The notes under the pieces: model-generated | Told to the model about the DNA's origin: nothing | The model's database searches: none | What the model saw: the letters and a program-made list of their open reading frames with translations, nothing else | Translations under genes and position numbers: made by a program | Shown here: positions 10,834 to 21,980 of the stretch, one piece after another | How the letters are laid out: each line of letters begins with the position of its first letter | How positions within the stretch are numbered: the stretch's first letter is position 1 | NCBI RefSeq assembly: GCF_000204055.1 | Contig: NW_006768772.1 | Span: 135,907-199,906, forward strand | DNA: 64,000 bases | Direction: 5' to 3' | From: Melampsora larici-populina 98AG31 | Taxonomy: Eukaryota > Basidiomycota > Pucciniomycetes > Pucciniales > Melampsoraceae

Positions 10834-13521
10834 CTAGTCCTCCAAATCGATGGAGGCGGCGTCGTTTGTGAGCCAGTGTCGGATCAGGACCAGATGACAG
10901 ATAACATCAGTGTGAAGACGGCCTCTGGAGGGGACAGCTATGTTTCCAGAGATCGAAAACACTCGCTCAACAGAAGCGCCCGATGCTGGAATGGTGAGAT
11001 GTTGGAGGGCGATTTTGGCCAAAGTCGGAAGTGCTTTAGTCTTGGCCATACGCTGATACATACAGTGAGAGTACAGTGAGAGTCAGCACTGATTCAAAGT
11101 TTGGAAAGAAAGCCTGGACTTACTGTCCAGTATTGACCAACACTCTCGTCGGGCAAGACGGCCTCCTGACCTGAACAGTAACGGTAGACCTCATCGAGGT
11201 TGTTGGTCGCATCGTTGATCGGGGTCTGGGTGCCACTACCCAACAAGGAGTAGATAGCCTGCAATTTGCTGGCAACCGCGCGGCGATCTGGGACAGGTGC
11301 GGGTCCCTTCTCACGGTCGCTTTCAGTTGGGCTAGGTCGCCATAGTTCGTATTCTTCTTGAAGGTACTTCTTCGCATGGGCTTCAACCGTTTCATGATCG
11401 CGAAACACAGTGTCTCGGTTATAATGGTCCAAGATGGTGGCAACTAAAGTCTGAACGTTTGACTCCTCGTGTTCCATGTACTTGACCAGTTTGTCTTCGG
11501 CCCGTTTGCAAGCGCGGCCCCAAGCACCAGGCACAGCCTGGTGCTTCCGCAAGACCTTTTGCAGAGCCCACGTCGTAGGAAGCACCCACTGTTTGGTGGG
11601 TTCGTTTTATTGGAAGAGTTGAGTGGCGGATTCGAACATCTCGAGTACTGGCCACATGTATTCAATGAGTGCCCAGTCAGATTGCGAAATCGTAAATTTG
11701 GCACGTTTTGGGTCGGAAGAAGTGTACAATTGAATTGACTTCTTGAGGGCAAGGGTTCTTTGGACCTACATATTGATGAAGGCAAAGAATATCAGTATGA
11801 CCTTGACAGATGACGGAAGAAAGAACTTACAACGTAGTAAAAATAGTTCCATCGTGTAGTTGGACAGCTGAGAGGGAGTAGTGGTGGATCTTGTACGCTG
11901 TCACGAATGGTAACGTAACACTCCAGTTCAAGCGGACTCTTGCGAATGTGGGTATCTAATGCTTGTATTCGACTAACAACAGTGGACTTCTTCTTTTGAG
12001 TTGAGCTGGGAACCGAGGAGGTTGTTACAGGGTCTTGAGTAAAGTCAAAAGGATCAGATTCTTCTTCAGCAAGGCCGTGGACGTCCAAAGAAGCTTGTTC
12101 GACGTTAGAGTTCGTAGCACTTCTGTTGGGCGATTCCTCGGGCCTATAGTCGACTTCAGTGGAAGGTAGCTCGTCCGGCTCAAAAGAAGAGCGTGTCTCG
12201 GCGAGTCCGGCCTCCTCATATGCGGCGATATCTGCTTCGGTCAACTCGCCCATCCCCTCCAAAAAATCCTTGGCGACCAGATTAATAACATGACACATAC
12301 AACCATGAAATTGGGAATCGAAAGGCCAGTGGATCCTGATTTGCCTATAACGGTCTCCTAGAAGGCGTACCATGGCACGGTTGGACGAAGCGTTGTCTCC
12401 GGTGACCGAATAATGATTACGTAGTGCCCCGACGTGTTGAGCGCCTCCCAATACACTTGGGCTAGATTTTCACCCGTGTGTTTTCCTTTCAGAGTCTGTC
12501 AGAAGGAAAACGATTTGAATTAGCAAACAAGGGATTGGATAACATTAATACAAGAAAAAACAATACCTTGAAAGCAAGGAGTCGACGACAGAAGAGACCC
12601 TTGGAATTGAAAAAGAAACCATTAATCGCCATGTAAGTGTGAGAATAGTCGGCTGAGGTCCAGCAATCAGTGGCCGTCAAGATGGAACCAGGGACTCGTG
12701 CGATTTTGGCTATCAGTCTTGCTTCCAAGTCGACGAACAGCGCCTCTGAGTCCGATTTAATGGACATCCGTCCGGGAAAACAAAAGCCGGGGCAGATTGC
12801 ACGCAAGGCAGACTGCATAAGGTCGCCTTCAAAGATGGTGAAAGGCAGGTTCTTGCTGATCACCGCGCCTACAATGAGAGTCCTAAGCTGCTTGTGCCGC
12901 TCGGCGGCGACCAGCGGATCCTTGTTAGGAGCAATACTTCCTGGCAATCGATTCATCCACGCCTCTGGAAGTCCAGGACACTTGCGGCAATGTTTGTGTA
13001 GGCCCGAGTTGGGACGTCCAGTAATCTGGACGTCCATCCTGTGAGAATCGGTGGTAAGCCCAAAGCACGTGGGAGTCCAAAGTCCTAGAGATACTAACGG
13101 GCAATGGAGGCAGGAATACCACTTTGAGTCGTCCCCGTTTGTGACGTCAGGCGAAGCCTTCAGATCCTAATGGAACAAAGACAGTGACATTGTTAGTGAG
13201 AGTGATTTTACCTAATTAGATAGCCTTATATAGAAATACATCAAGTGAAATATATCTTACATCATAATAGAGGTACACATCAGATCGATTTTTGCCTGTG
13301 CTTGATACGGTGTCTTCAACCTCTTCATTGTCTTGATTCGTAATCGTGATGCGTTGACTACCGGGTTGTGAGAAAACCCCAGATCCACTAGCAGGACGAC
13401 TGGCGGTTGTGACACGAGAGTTAGACGCAGACAAGACACAAGGAGTAGACGTAGCGGTCGTTGTACCGCGACGGGCGTAAGGAGACAGGGCTGGAGTAGA
13501 TTTAGATTGAACTTTAGGCAT
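10834..13521 (-). pseudogene. hAT-1 transposase, full-length but broken (copy R)
   Basis: Exons 13521-13261, 13166-12567, 12495-11831, 11765-11124 and 11052-10834 would give about 795 residues. The features are a BED-like zinc finger, the first catalytic region (TDCWTSADY), the second Asp region, and a C-terminal hAT dimerisation domain (PASGASVERVFSISGN...HTDVICH...RHWL). Two lesions break it. One is a single-base deletion at 12438/12439 in exon 3, where copy L is intact (GCTCGAAC against GCTCAAC). The other is an in-frame TAA at 11607-11609 in exon 4. All four introns keep GT-AG ends. Copy L supplies the undamaged reading for the frameshift region, so the family was recently active. The nonsense codon has no L counterpart to compare. 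Confidence 0.88.
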
Positions 13522-14303
13522 GCTTTCAAAATATTGAACTGGTCTGAGGGAGATTGAAAATAAACCGATGAAAACGAGCAGGAAGAGAGACGTGAAGGAG
13601 CGGTTAGTAACAGCTGAGACGTGATTAATAGGATCCTTCGTACTCACCGTGCATCCAATACCCAATCAAGGTTGCCTAACGCCTTCATATCCAAGTTGAC
13701 CCACGCTAGCGCAGGCAGCCACATTACAATGTGGCTACCAGCGCTATCTGGTGCCATGAGTCCCATTTCGATCGAGACAATCCAAAAATCTAGATCCAAG
13801 GCGTATATAGACGAAGTCAACAGTTCCTTGGGGCTTGATAAGTGGGGTAGTGAGAATCCAGATAAGTTAGATTGTTACTTGAGGCTGAAGATATGATCAA
13901 GACTCTTCTGAAAGGTGGAGAGAGGTCATGAAGTAGGGTGGACTCGTGGAGGACTGAATGAAGAAAGGCGTGAAAGTCGAATCTTGAAAGAGGGGATAAC
14001 CAAAATCGTAAGTTGGTTGTTTGGATGTGTGTCCGATATTGTAGGTTCCTTGTTTGGATGAGTATACAATGAGCGCACTCATCCAAACATGGTGCGCGCG
14101 GGTCAGATCAAGATATGAGTTGGGGGCGCCAAATTCGGAGGAGCCCTTGAGTACCAGGCCTCAGTACTCACATACATGTGAGTACTGCAGGTCCCTGTAC
14201 TCACATGTGTGTTCCAATTGGGAGCATTTGCTCCCGATTGGGGCTAAGAAAGCTACCGAGTGAGCCTGAGCCCGGCATGCTCATGCTCAAACCTGCATCC
14301 CTG

Positions 14304-15942
14304 GGTTCAATTATGTGTGAAACTTAATGTGGTGACAGAGTTCACAATAAGTCTCAAACTTGGACTGAAACCATTAAAATCTAACCCCCCTTGCCTTTAA
14401 TAGGTTTCAATCCAAAAATTGAGACTTATTGCAGACTTGGACACCTCAACTTTGCTCAATTGGGTTTCAAGCATAATGATTCCTGTGGTGTGAAGAGGGC
14501 GGGGAAAATCCATGGGTGTACCTCCAGGTGAACCATGTGAAAGGCAAGGGGTCACAAATTGGCAAATTTGGGTGGAGCCCAAATTTGGGAGAAAGTGAAA
14601 AGTTTTCACTTCCTTCCACAGAAGAAAGTCAAAACTTTTTGCTTCCTTCCACATCCCACCCAGGCCACTCTCTCTCTCATGTTATTCTCAGAGGGGGAGT
14701 TGGGAGTCTGGACGCAAGACACATATTGAACTCAATCTGTATTACATGTGAGCACGGTATATCCTAGGTAAACCTAAAGTCTCCCTGGTAGAAAGGCCTT
14801 AGGTCTTTTGGGGGGCCCTTATCCAGTACGGGTAAGGGGGTAGGACAACCAGGCCTTGTAGATGGGGGGATCTTCCCCTCAGCTTGAGACATAGTCCTGA
14901 GCCTGAGAACCCCCAACAACTATGGGCCAGGTCAACGGCTCCCTACCTGTGGCAGACCCCCTGACTTTGAGTCTGACACATGGGGCCTTATAGCTCAATT
15001 GTGGCATGGGCCTTGCATTTGATTAGGCAACTATTGTTGAAATTTCAACTCCAGCAGCAGTGTCCTAAAATCCAACATATCCTCCTGTGTATACACAGCC
15101 CCCAATCACAAGTAACTGGCAGGCCAGTGCCTCCCACCAACCCTAGCAAGTTATGAGCAAGTTATGAGAAAGTTATGAAATGGATATCAAATGGATAACA
15201 TCCATTGATTGAGAATTTGTTGAGAAGTGGTTGGAAGACCACCAAAATTGAGATGATGTCATAAAGCATCATAAACCTGTACAAAACTGCTCCTGTATTT
15301 TCCCACCAAGAATATATAGTTTATTACCCTTTGTGACATAAATTGACTGAGTTATTGAGGTTTGAAAAAAAATCACGGACAAAAAATACTATTTTTGTAC
15401 TATACCCAAGAATTGATTCTGGAATATCTTCCAGCTTCATCAATATACGTACACAAAAAAATTGATATTCCTTTTGAAAACATGTTTCTCCACATTTTTG
15501 TCCCCTAAAGCCTTCCTGTATGGGCAGTATTTCTACATGTAATTCCTGAATGTGTCTGCAAGTTTGATTTTCTGAAGTTCTTTGCCCCAATAAAAATTTT
15601 GAGGCAACATATTGCCAAAATCATTCTGAATTTGATTGATATACATGTAGATGGTATTTGACAAGAATTTCTGCCATAAACTTTGCCATATTCTGCCTAG
15701 AAACAAAGAATCAATCAAATTGTTGACTGCTCATGTACACACCACAATTACATATGAGAGCTATGTTTTTGTATTGGGGTTTTTAGGGATAGTGTGTCCT
15801 AATAGATTGAATGTGTGACTGACATGTGTGTGCCTGGGGCTGTTTAAATACTTGCATAGAAAGATTCCAGGGTCGGAGATGGATAAAATGAATGATCACA
15901 AGAAAATGGGGTTATTGAATTAATGAAACATGGTTCAATGAT
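14304..15942. other. non-coding stretch, possibly body of the Helitron ending at 15970
   Basis: I see no convincing gene. A foldback sequence occupies 14346-14430 (arms AATAAGTCTC and GAGACTTATT). Minus-strand open frames near 15324-15718 have no recognisable domain. Because a Helitron 3' end lies at 15970, some or all of this stretch should belong to that element. I could not locate its 5' TC end. Confidence 0.4.
14346..14430. repeat. 85-bp foldback (imperfect hairpin)
   Basis: The arms AATAAGTCTC...CCATTAAA and TTTAATAGG...GAGACTTATT pair imperfectly around a C-rich centre. This may be a very small MITE. No target-site duplication is evident. Confidence 0.5.
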
Positions 15943-15970
15943 GCGGCGCGCCCGCCGCTGATCGGCCTAG
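15943..15970 (+). mobile_element. Helitron 3' end inserted in the MULE
   Basis: A hairpin (15943-15958; stem GCGGCG/CGCCGC, loop CGCC) is followed by TGATCGGC and CTAG (15967-15970), then T. The structure matches those at 72-98 and, on the minus strand, at 30049. To its right lies the 3' coding region of the MULE, so this Helitron inserted in that element. Its left (5') end was not identified. Confidence 0.7.
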
Positions 15971-16771
15971 TTAACATTAAAGTAAGAAAAACTAACCGAA
16001 AATTGGTGAGAATTTGGCATGGCCAAGAGAATAGCTTTCAGATTGATGAGTTTCTTCAAAGGCTTTGCCGGGAGAGGTTCTTCGCAGAAAGGACATTCTG
16101 GCACTTGATCTTCTTGTTGTAAATCTTGATTGCCATCTGATTCATCAAACAAATCAAATGACTCTGCAGAGGCGGAGTCAGATTGGTCCACGTCGTCCTC
16201 ATTGATCATGTCATAGTAATCATTCAACAGAGCTTGTTCTTTGGAAATGAGAGGTAAATCGACCAACGTAGCAGGATTTGACGCCGAGATTGTGCTGGTC
16301 AACACAGCTGTAGCTGCAGGTGCTGAGGTTGGCGTGCGACGAAGAGGACAAGTAGTGATCTTGTGTCCAGCAGTGAGGCACTGGCTGCATCTGCTAACTC
16401 AAGGCTGTTTGGCGGCATCATCTAACTCCATATTCGATTTCCATCGACCTTCAGGAGAGACTCACCACTTCCCTTTGGCATCTGCAGCTCAAGGTCGGCC
16501 TTGAGTGTCGGTTTTAACCTCCACGTTCATGATTGGAATGAGAGAATATTGGCCAGTTTGGATCAGTCCTATTTCACCAAAAACTTTCCAAAGTGTATGT
16601 TTGGGTAGCTCCAATAATTGTTGGAACTTGATGTGTGCTGCAGCCACGAGGCCATCATGAGTATCTGGGGCAACTTCCATAACAAGTTTCCATTGAGAAT
16701 GAATCACGTCAGGATAGAGATAATCGACATTATCTCTTTGTGAAGCGAGTTTGTGTGAACAGGGTAGGCCC
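15971..16771 (-). pseudogene. MULE transposase, C-terminal segment
   Basis: This continues the SWIM zinc finger begun at 22375: residues LPCSH here complete the C...C...H set. Then comes a conserved MULE tail, a CCHC zinc knuckle (CSQCLTAGHKITTCP, about 16345-16390) and an acidic linker. A CPFCEEPLP motif follows (about 16060-16100) that resembles the start of RTC4-like domains. Three in-frame TGA codons interrupt it (16489-16491, 16462-16464, 16399-16401). Each is one C-to-T change from CGA, and two are in TCG context. The frame ends near a GT at about 16000, just before the Helitron insertion. The RTC4 similarity rests on a short motif and is tentative. Confidence 0.7.
16767..16771. repeat. 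copia-1 target-site duplication (left copy)
   Basis: GGCCC directly precedes TGTTG of the 5' LTR. The same five bases follow the 3' LTR at 22370-22374. The site lies in the SWIM finger codons of the MULE. Confidence 0.9.
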
Positions 16772-17021
16772 TGTTGTTATATGTAGTTTCACATACACTC
16801 AAGTTACTCTTTCCAGTATAAACATATCATATCAAATTATCCTTATAATAGTTACTATATAAATATGTACTCTTCACGCCATCGGATGTTTGGGCGCAAG
16901 TTCTATTTTTCACTTCATCCCAAACTATTGGATCAACTCATCTAGATCCAGAACTCTATTTCTCTATCTTTCATATCATTCAGTATCTAACTAAGTTGAT
17001 TCTCTAGACCTATGGTCAACA
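16772..17021 (+). repeat. copia-1 5' LTR (250 bp)
   Basis: It runs TGTTGTTATATG...GGTCAACA with TG...CA ends. It contains a TATATAAATA box near 16853-16862 that could act as a promoter. Confidence 0.9.
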
Positions 17022-17040
17022 GGTTATGAGCCCAGTGCTC
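17022..17040 (+). promoter_or_regulatory. copia-1 primer binding site (initiator Met-tRNA half)
   Basis: GGTTATGAGCCCAGTGCTC directly follows the LTR. Its complement contains GGGCTCATAACC, the anticodon-loop sequence of initiator Met-tRNA. Known copia elements of Drosophila and fungi use an internally cut half of this tRNA as primer, so a half-tRNA primer is the best reading here. Confidence 0.75.
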
Positions 17041-17065
17041 TCTGACTGCTAACAGGCGAATTTAG

Positions 17066-20000
17066 ATGTCATCCGATTCCGAAGATCCATTAAACACTAC
17101 GGACAACGAATCAACATCCAATTCCGATAGCGAATCATCGAGTGCTACAATTGGTCAATCTTCTCAGATAATAGAAAGTCTCCGTCGAAACAATCCCAAC
17201 GACGCTGCTACCATGAGTTCATCAACTTCATCGACAACAGCATTCATTGTGCCACGTGCAAACACTCCTGCTATCAGCAATGCCGCACTACAAAATCTCA
17301 CTAAACTATCAAACGCAACTCAGATTTTGTGGAAGGATGAATTGTACGGATTACTTGATGCTTGTGGACTAGGATACTTTCTCAGAAATACTATTGTCCA
17401 GCCCTCCGACCCATCTGACGCCAACCTATTCTTAATGCTGCGAGCTCAAGCAATGCAAGCAGTACGTGCTTCGCTCGAGGTATCAGACAAATCTCACATA
17501 TCTGGTATCACTGACCCTCACGAGGCGATGGTCAAATTGGAAGCTTGGCATGGAGGTTCTTTGGGTATTGCGACTGCGACTGTAATCACTGAGATAGTCA
17601 CTACAAAGTATGACCAGTCAGAAGGATTGAACAAGTATATTGATCTAATGGAAGGACTACACAAACAACTAGTGGCATTAACAGCCAAGAATGTGAACCT
17701 CAAACTTTCGGATCAACTACTCTCAATTTTCATTTTAATCAACCTTCCAGTCGAAACATTCAGTAGAATAATACAACAACTACTTACAAATGTGGATACT
17801 CTGACTCCTTCAATCGTATTCCAACGTCTGATACACGAAGAACAGCTAAGGAGGGTCACATCGGCAACTGTTGTAGGTGGAGGCTCAGTGGCCTTGTCCG
17901 CACAAACATCTACCACCCCAGCATCGAATCAAAATATGCAAAAGACTCGTCAACAACCGAATCCGAATGCCAGCCGTGCTCCCAACGACAAATGCTTCAT
18001 ACACACTCGAGGATTCAGTCAACATACTAATGCTCAATGTCGAACGCAGCACCCTCACCTTAATCCTCCAAATGTTCAGGCAAATTCCAGGCCAATGAAT
18101 CGTAGCAGATCTGCTCCGGGTGCGAATGCGAATGCAGCTTTGGTAACAAACAACCCTGTCAGCCAACCCCAACCCGATTCATCCGGTGTATCAGACAACG
18201 AGAAGATACGGGCCTACGACTTATTCATAGCAAATAGACAACCCATAGGAGAAAACCAAGTCTCAACATCAATTCCTGAAGATCAAAATGATGAATCAAC
18301 AATCTACTTCTCGAATGTGTACTCAGCTATGATGAAGAAGATGGCTAATGGATCAAGACCCAACGATGAGCTGATTGTCGACAGCGGCGCCGACCGTCAC
18401 ATATTCAATGACGTCAAGATGTTTAGTGATCTGAAAGACATCGACAGGATCACGATACGAACTGCGGACGGTTCATGCGACATGCATGCCAATCAATGTG
18501 GTTCGGTGCACATCTCATCATTCGACCTGTTTGGGAAACAACATATGATCACTCTCACCAACGCTCTGTACTGCCCTGCTATAGCTGTGAATTTAATTTC
18601 AGCAGTAAAGCTTTGTGATAATGGTTGCAAAGTGTTTGGTGATGCAAATCATCTTTCCTTCATCAATTCCGAGGATAAATCCCGTTTAGAGGCATCTAGA
18701 ATCCGTGATTCAGATAATTTGTGGACAGTAAAGGTAAGCTCAGACTCAACGTCTCAGCAATCTACACATCCACCAAATCCGCAACCAGCTATCAAACAAT
18801 CTATCACATCCAAGTCTTTTAGTGCATCTACTGACATCATGCATCAACGTATGGGTCACCTACACTCCGCGGCTCTTCATCGATTTTGCAACTCAGAGAA
18901 TTCCTCCAAACATAGTTGCACGAGTTGTATACAAGCTAAATCACATCGTCAACAGTTCAAATCGTCCTCTTCCCTTCCACACACTTCCCGTCCTTTGTAC
19001 CGAATCCACAGTGATGTAGTTGGTCCAATACAATCTACTACTCCATCAGGCAACAGATATTTTGTAACTTTCATTGATGAATTTTCCAGATATAGTCGTG
19101 TGTTTCTAATCAAGAAGAAATCTGAAGTTTTTGATGTGTTCAGAAATTACGTTGAGGAAGTAGAAAGGCAATCAAATCACAAAGTATGCATATTGAAGAG
19201 TGATCGCGGAGGTGAGTGTACATCAATCCGACTGAGAGCATTTGCTGCAGCCAAGGGTATCATTCTTGAACAAGGACATGCTCAAACTCCTGAGCAGAAT
19301 GGGGTTGCTGAACGGTTCAATCGCACTATTGTTGAGAAGGCTAGGGCGGTAATGATCCATGCGAATCTCCCTAATTTCCTATGGGGTGAGATCATATTAG
19401 CAATGTCTTATATACTCAATCTTTCACCTTCACGCTCGATCAACAATCAACCACCTCACTCGTTATATACATCAATATGTGCAATGGGTGGAGAACATAA
19501 AGGTGATATCGAATTCTTGAGGGTGATAGGATGCTGCGCGTACGTCCATGTACACAAAGATTCAAGACAGAAACTCGACCCCACCGCCACACCCATGATA
19601 CTTGTGGGATACGAATCTGGTGCTAAAGCATATTGTTTGTGGTGTCCAAAGACAAGGCGCATGGTGATATCAAGAGACGTAACGTTCCTTGAGAACTCAT
19701 TTCCAATGAGGAATCAGATGGAGCAACACCGTTCCGACATCCCGACACTATCGGATGACGAATGGTATTTCCCCTCTTGCATCGATCCACAACCTGAACA
19801 ATCGTCTCAAGCTTCTCAATCAGAGGTTCAAATGTCACCAATCAAACCACCGGTACTACGACCATTGACACTGACTCCAGTGAAGGTTCCGGTTATACGA
19901 CCCGTTAGACAAAAGAATCCCATAAATAAGCTTGGAAACTTCAGGACATACGCTGCGGTGACCAGGTCTTCGACTGACTCTGACGAGCCATCTTATGCTC

Positions 20001-21673
20001 AAGCAATGCGCGGACCAGAACGACTTCTTTGGATCGAGGCAATGCAAGAGGAGTACACATCTCTAGTGAAACACAGAATAGGTAGACTGGTTCCAAGACC
20101 AACTGATACCAATGTACTACCTGGCATGTGGAGATTACTACGAAAACGTGACACGCAGGGCAACATCATTCGATACAAAGCAAGATGGGTTATTCGTGGC
20201 GACCGCCAGATACACGGAGTCGACTACTTCGACACGTACGCTTCAGTTGGGGTCAAGGAGTCTCTGCATACAATGTACGCACTTGCCGCTTCAGAGGATC
20301 TTGAAATGTGTTTGTTTGACATCAAGACTGCGTTCCTCACGGGAAAAACCGATGTGCCAATAATCACTACTCAAATCACCGGTTTCGAAGATGGGAGTTT
20401 TTCGGTAATGATATTGGACGCATCTGTGTACGGCACTAAACAGGCTCACAGACAGTTCAACGCTACTCTAAAGACAAGATATGCGTCTATCGGACTACGT
20501 TCCACTGAAGTCGATGATTCTTTATATTCAAAACGTGTAGGTCAAGAATACGCACATGTACACATGCATGTCGATGATGGAACAGTGGTAGCCAGCTCTG
20601 TAGAAATGATGCAGGCAATCAAGAAGGAGCTATTCTCGATCTTTGACATCAAATGGTACGATGAACCTACTGAACATCTTGGGATAAAAATCACACATGA
20701 TCGCAAACGTCGGACAATTCATCTCTCTCAAGAAAATTATCTGTCTGATGTTCTGGAACAATTTGGCATGTACGATTCCAATGCTGTCCCAACTCCAATT
20801 CACACATCCACCAAACTCAGCGTTCCGAATGAAGCAGACGTGAATCAAGCACGGGATTTCCCGTATCGAGAAATCATCGGAAGCCTGAATCACGCAGCCG
20901 TCAACACTCGACCGGACATCTGCCACGCCGTATCTATGCTGGCTCAGTACTCATCCGCATATGGGCACTCTCACTGTACCGCCGTCAAACACCTGCTACG
21001 GTACGTCAAAGGTACACTCTCGCGAGGTATGACGTTTGGTGGTCATGATGTTCCGTCTCGGGAGCTAAAAGCTTACGCGGATGCCGATTATGCAAACAAT
21101 GTTGCGACACGAAGGTCGACGACGGGCTATACAATCACCGTTGGTGGTTCAACTGTGTGCTGGAGGAGCAGGCGCCAACGTAGTGCCGCTCTGTCAACCA
21201 CTGAGGCAGAGTACATGGCAATGGGAGACTGTGCGAAACATGTACTATGGTTTAGAAAGCTGTTGTACGTTTTAACTCTTTGCTCTCTGCCTCCAGTCAA
21301 GATCCATACACCACCGACCACGATATTCAACGACAACAACGGCGCTGTATTCCTTTCAAATGAAGCTGCCGTCAACTCACGTTCTAAACACATCGACATA
21401 CGACACCACTTCATCCGGGATCTTGTTCGACGGCAAATCATCACACCAGCTCAGATCGACACAAAAGACATGCCGGCCGACTTCCTCACCAAATCGGCGA
21501 CGAAGGTTGTTTCGGACAAGTGCAGCTTGCTGGTTGGAAATGTGGATGGGGACGACAAGGTGGTGCACAGTGCGACCACTGATGCTTACAAAAGTAAGTT
21601 CCGCCCTATAGTATGTCACCAAGTGGTGCCTTCTACAATATCATCAAAAGACAAATCCTTGGCCACACTGTGA
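17066..21673 (+). CDS. copia-1 Gag-Pol polyprotein, 1535 residues, intact
   Basis: This is a single open frame with no stop or shift. In order it has a Ser-rich N-terminus, then a Gag (UBN2-like) helical region about 80-290 and an aspartic protease with DSGA at about 437. The GAG-pre-integrase zinc motif follows (HQRMGH...CTSC, about 592-630). The integrase has the D, D and E residues in DVVGP (about 650), KSDRGGE (about 712) and PEQNGVAER (about 748). The reverse transcriptase begins near 988, with LFDIKTAFL (about 1082) and the catalytic VDD in HMHVDDG (about 1168). RNase H has ADADYA (about 1337), TTEAEYMAM and DNNGAVFLS. It makes the enzymes for reverse transcription in the cytoplasm and integration in the nucleus. 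The residue before VDD is His rather than the usual Tyr. There is no separate Gag frame or frameshift site. Near-identical LTRs and full motifs suggest that it may still be functional. Confidence 0.95.
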   Translation: MSSDSEDPLNTTDNESTSNSDSESSSATIGQSSQIIESLRRNNPNDAATMSSSTSSTTAFIVPRANTPAISNAALQNLTKLSNATQILWKDELYGLLDACGLGYFLRNTIVQPSDPSDANLFLMLRAQAMQAVRASLEVSDKSHISGITDPHEAMVKLEAWHGGSLGIATATVITEIVTTKYDQSEGLNKYIDLMEGLHKQLVALTAKNVNLKLSDQLLSIFILINLPVETFSRIIQQLLTNVDTLTPSIVFQRLIHEEQLRRVTSATVVGGGSVALSAQTSTTPASNQNMQKTRQQPNPNASRAPNDKCFIHTRGFSQHTNAQCRTQHPHLNPPNVQANSRPMNRSRSAPGANANAALVTNNPVSQPQPDSSGVSDNEKIRAYDLFIANRQPIGENQVSTSIPEDQNDESTIYFSNVYSAMMKKMANGSRPNDELIVDSGADRHIFNDVKMFSDLKDIDRITIRTADGSCDMHANQCGSVHISSFDLFGKQHMITLTNALYCPAIAVNLISAVKLCDNGCKVFGDANHLSFINSEDKSRLEASRIRDSDNLWTVKVSSDSTSQQSTHPPNPQPAIKQSITSKSFSASTDIMHQRMGHLHSAALHRFCNSENSSKHSCTSCIQAKSHRQQFKSSSSLPHTSRPLYRIHSDVVGPIQSTTPSGNRYFVTFIDEFSRYSRVFLIKKKSEVFDVFRNYVEEVERQSNHKVCILKSDRGGECTSIRLRAFAAAKGIILEQGHAQTPEQNGVAERFNRTIVEKARAVMIHANLPNFLWGEIILAMSYILNLSPSRSINNQPPHSLYTSICAMGGEHKGDIEFLRVIGCCAYVHVHKDSRQKLDPTATPMILVGYESGAKAYCLWCPKTRRMVISRDVTFLENSFPMRNQMEQHRSDIPTLSDDEWYFPSCIDPQPEQSSQASQSEVQMSPIKPPVLRPLTLTPVKVPVIRPVRQKNPINKLGNFRTYAAVTRSSTDSDEPSYAQAMRGPERLLWIEAMQEEYTSLVKHRIGRLVPRPTDTNVLPGMWRLLRKRDTQGNIIRYKARWVIRGDRQIHGVDYFDTYASVGVKESLHTMYALAASEDLEMCLFDIKTAFLTGKTDVPIITTQITGFEDGSFSVMILDASVYGTKQAHRQFNATLKTRYASIGLRSTEVDDSLYSKRVGQEYAHVHMHVDDGTVVASSVEMMQAIKKELFSIFDIKWYDEPTEHLGIKITHDRKRRTIHLSQENYLSDVLEQFGMYDSNAVPTPIHTSTKLSVPNEADVNQARDFPYREIIGSLNHAAVNTRPDICHAVSMLAQYSSAYGHSHCTAVKHLLRYVKGTLSRGMTFGGHDVPSRELKAYADADYANNVATRRSTTGYTITVGGSTVCWRSRRQRSAALSTTEAEYMAMGDCAKHVLWFRKLLYVLTLCSLPPVKIHTPPTTIFNDNNGAVFLSNEAAVNSRSKHIDIRHHFIRDLVRRQIITPAQIDTKDMPADFLTKSATKVVSDKCSLLVGNVDGDDKVVHSATTDAYKSKFRPIVCHQVVPSTISSKDKSLATL

Positions 21674-21967
21674 GCATACAACAAAATCTGCCCTTGTCAT
21701 TTCAGGTCTACACACGATACATATGTTCCGCGGACTGGTCATAGAGGGGGTAAATGGATTGCTTATTTTTCTTTATCTATTTCTTTCTTATTTGTTCAAT
21801 TGATTTTTCAGTCTCTATTCTTTTGTTTTATCTATCAATTATTTCATTTTCTTTCATTTTATATATCAATTATTTCATTTTCATCTCTATTAATTTTTTT
21901 AACTCATTGTCTAGATTTCAGCATTTATATCTATTATGACCTAATTCAATAGTGATATACGTGTCCA

Positions 21968-21980
21968 GAGCAGGGGGGGC
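21968..21980 (+). promoter_or_regulatory. copia-1 polypurine tract
   Basis: GAGCAGGGGGGGC lies immediately upstream of the 3' LTR, where plus-strand DNA synthesis is primed in LTR retrotransposons. Confidence 0.75.

Larger units (their letters stand above)
8598..14303 (-). mobile_element. hAT-1 copy R, full length, containing a solo LTR
   Basis: The element runs from CAGGGATGCAGGTTTGAGC at 8598 to the inverse GCTCAAACCTGCATCCCTG ending at 14303. The transposase is read leftwards. Without the inserted LTR (8671-10337) it is about 4.0 kb. The eight bases outside the 5' end (14304-14311, GGTTCAAT) are the reverse complement of the ATTGAACC that follows copy L. The bases outside its 3' end (GTCTGTCC, 8590-8597) do not match. 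It therefore appears to have swapped one flank with copy L. Confidence 0.87.

Noticed and set aside
15324..15718. Minus-strand frames as captured gene in the second Helitron
   Set aside because: No recognisable domain or intron structure, and the limits of that Helitron are unknown.
16399..16491. In-frame TGA codons as selenocysteine or an altered code
   Set aside because: Intact genes nearby (photolyase, VPS74, YJU2) use TGA as a normal stop, and conserved Arg positions explain the codons as mutated CGA.
21754..21939. 61-codon hydrophobic frame before the copia-1 3' LTR
   Set aside because: It is a T-rich stretch between pol and the polypurine tract. The hydrophobic residues follow from base composition.
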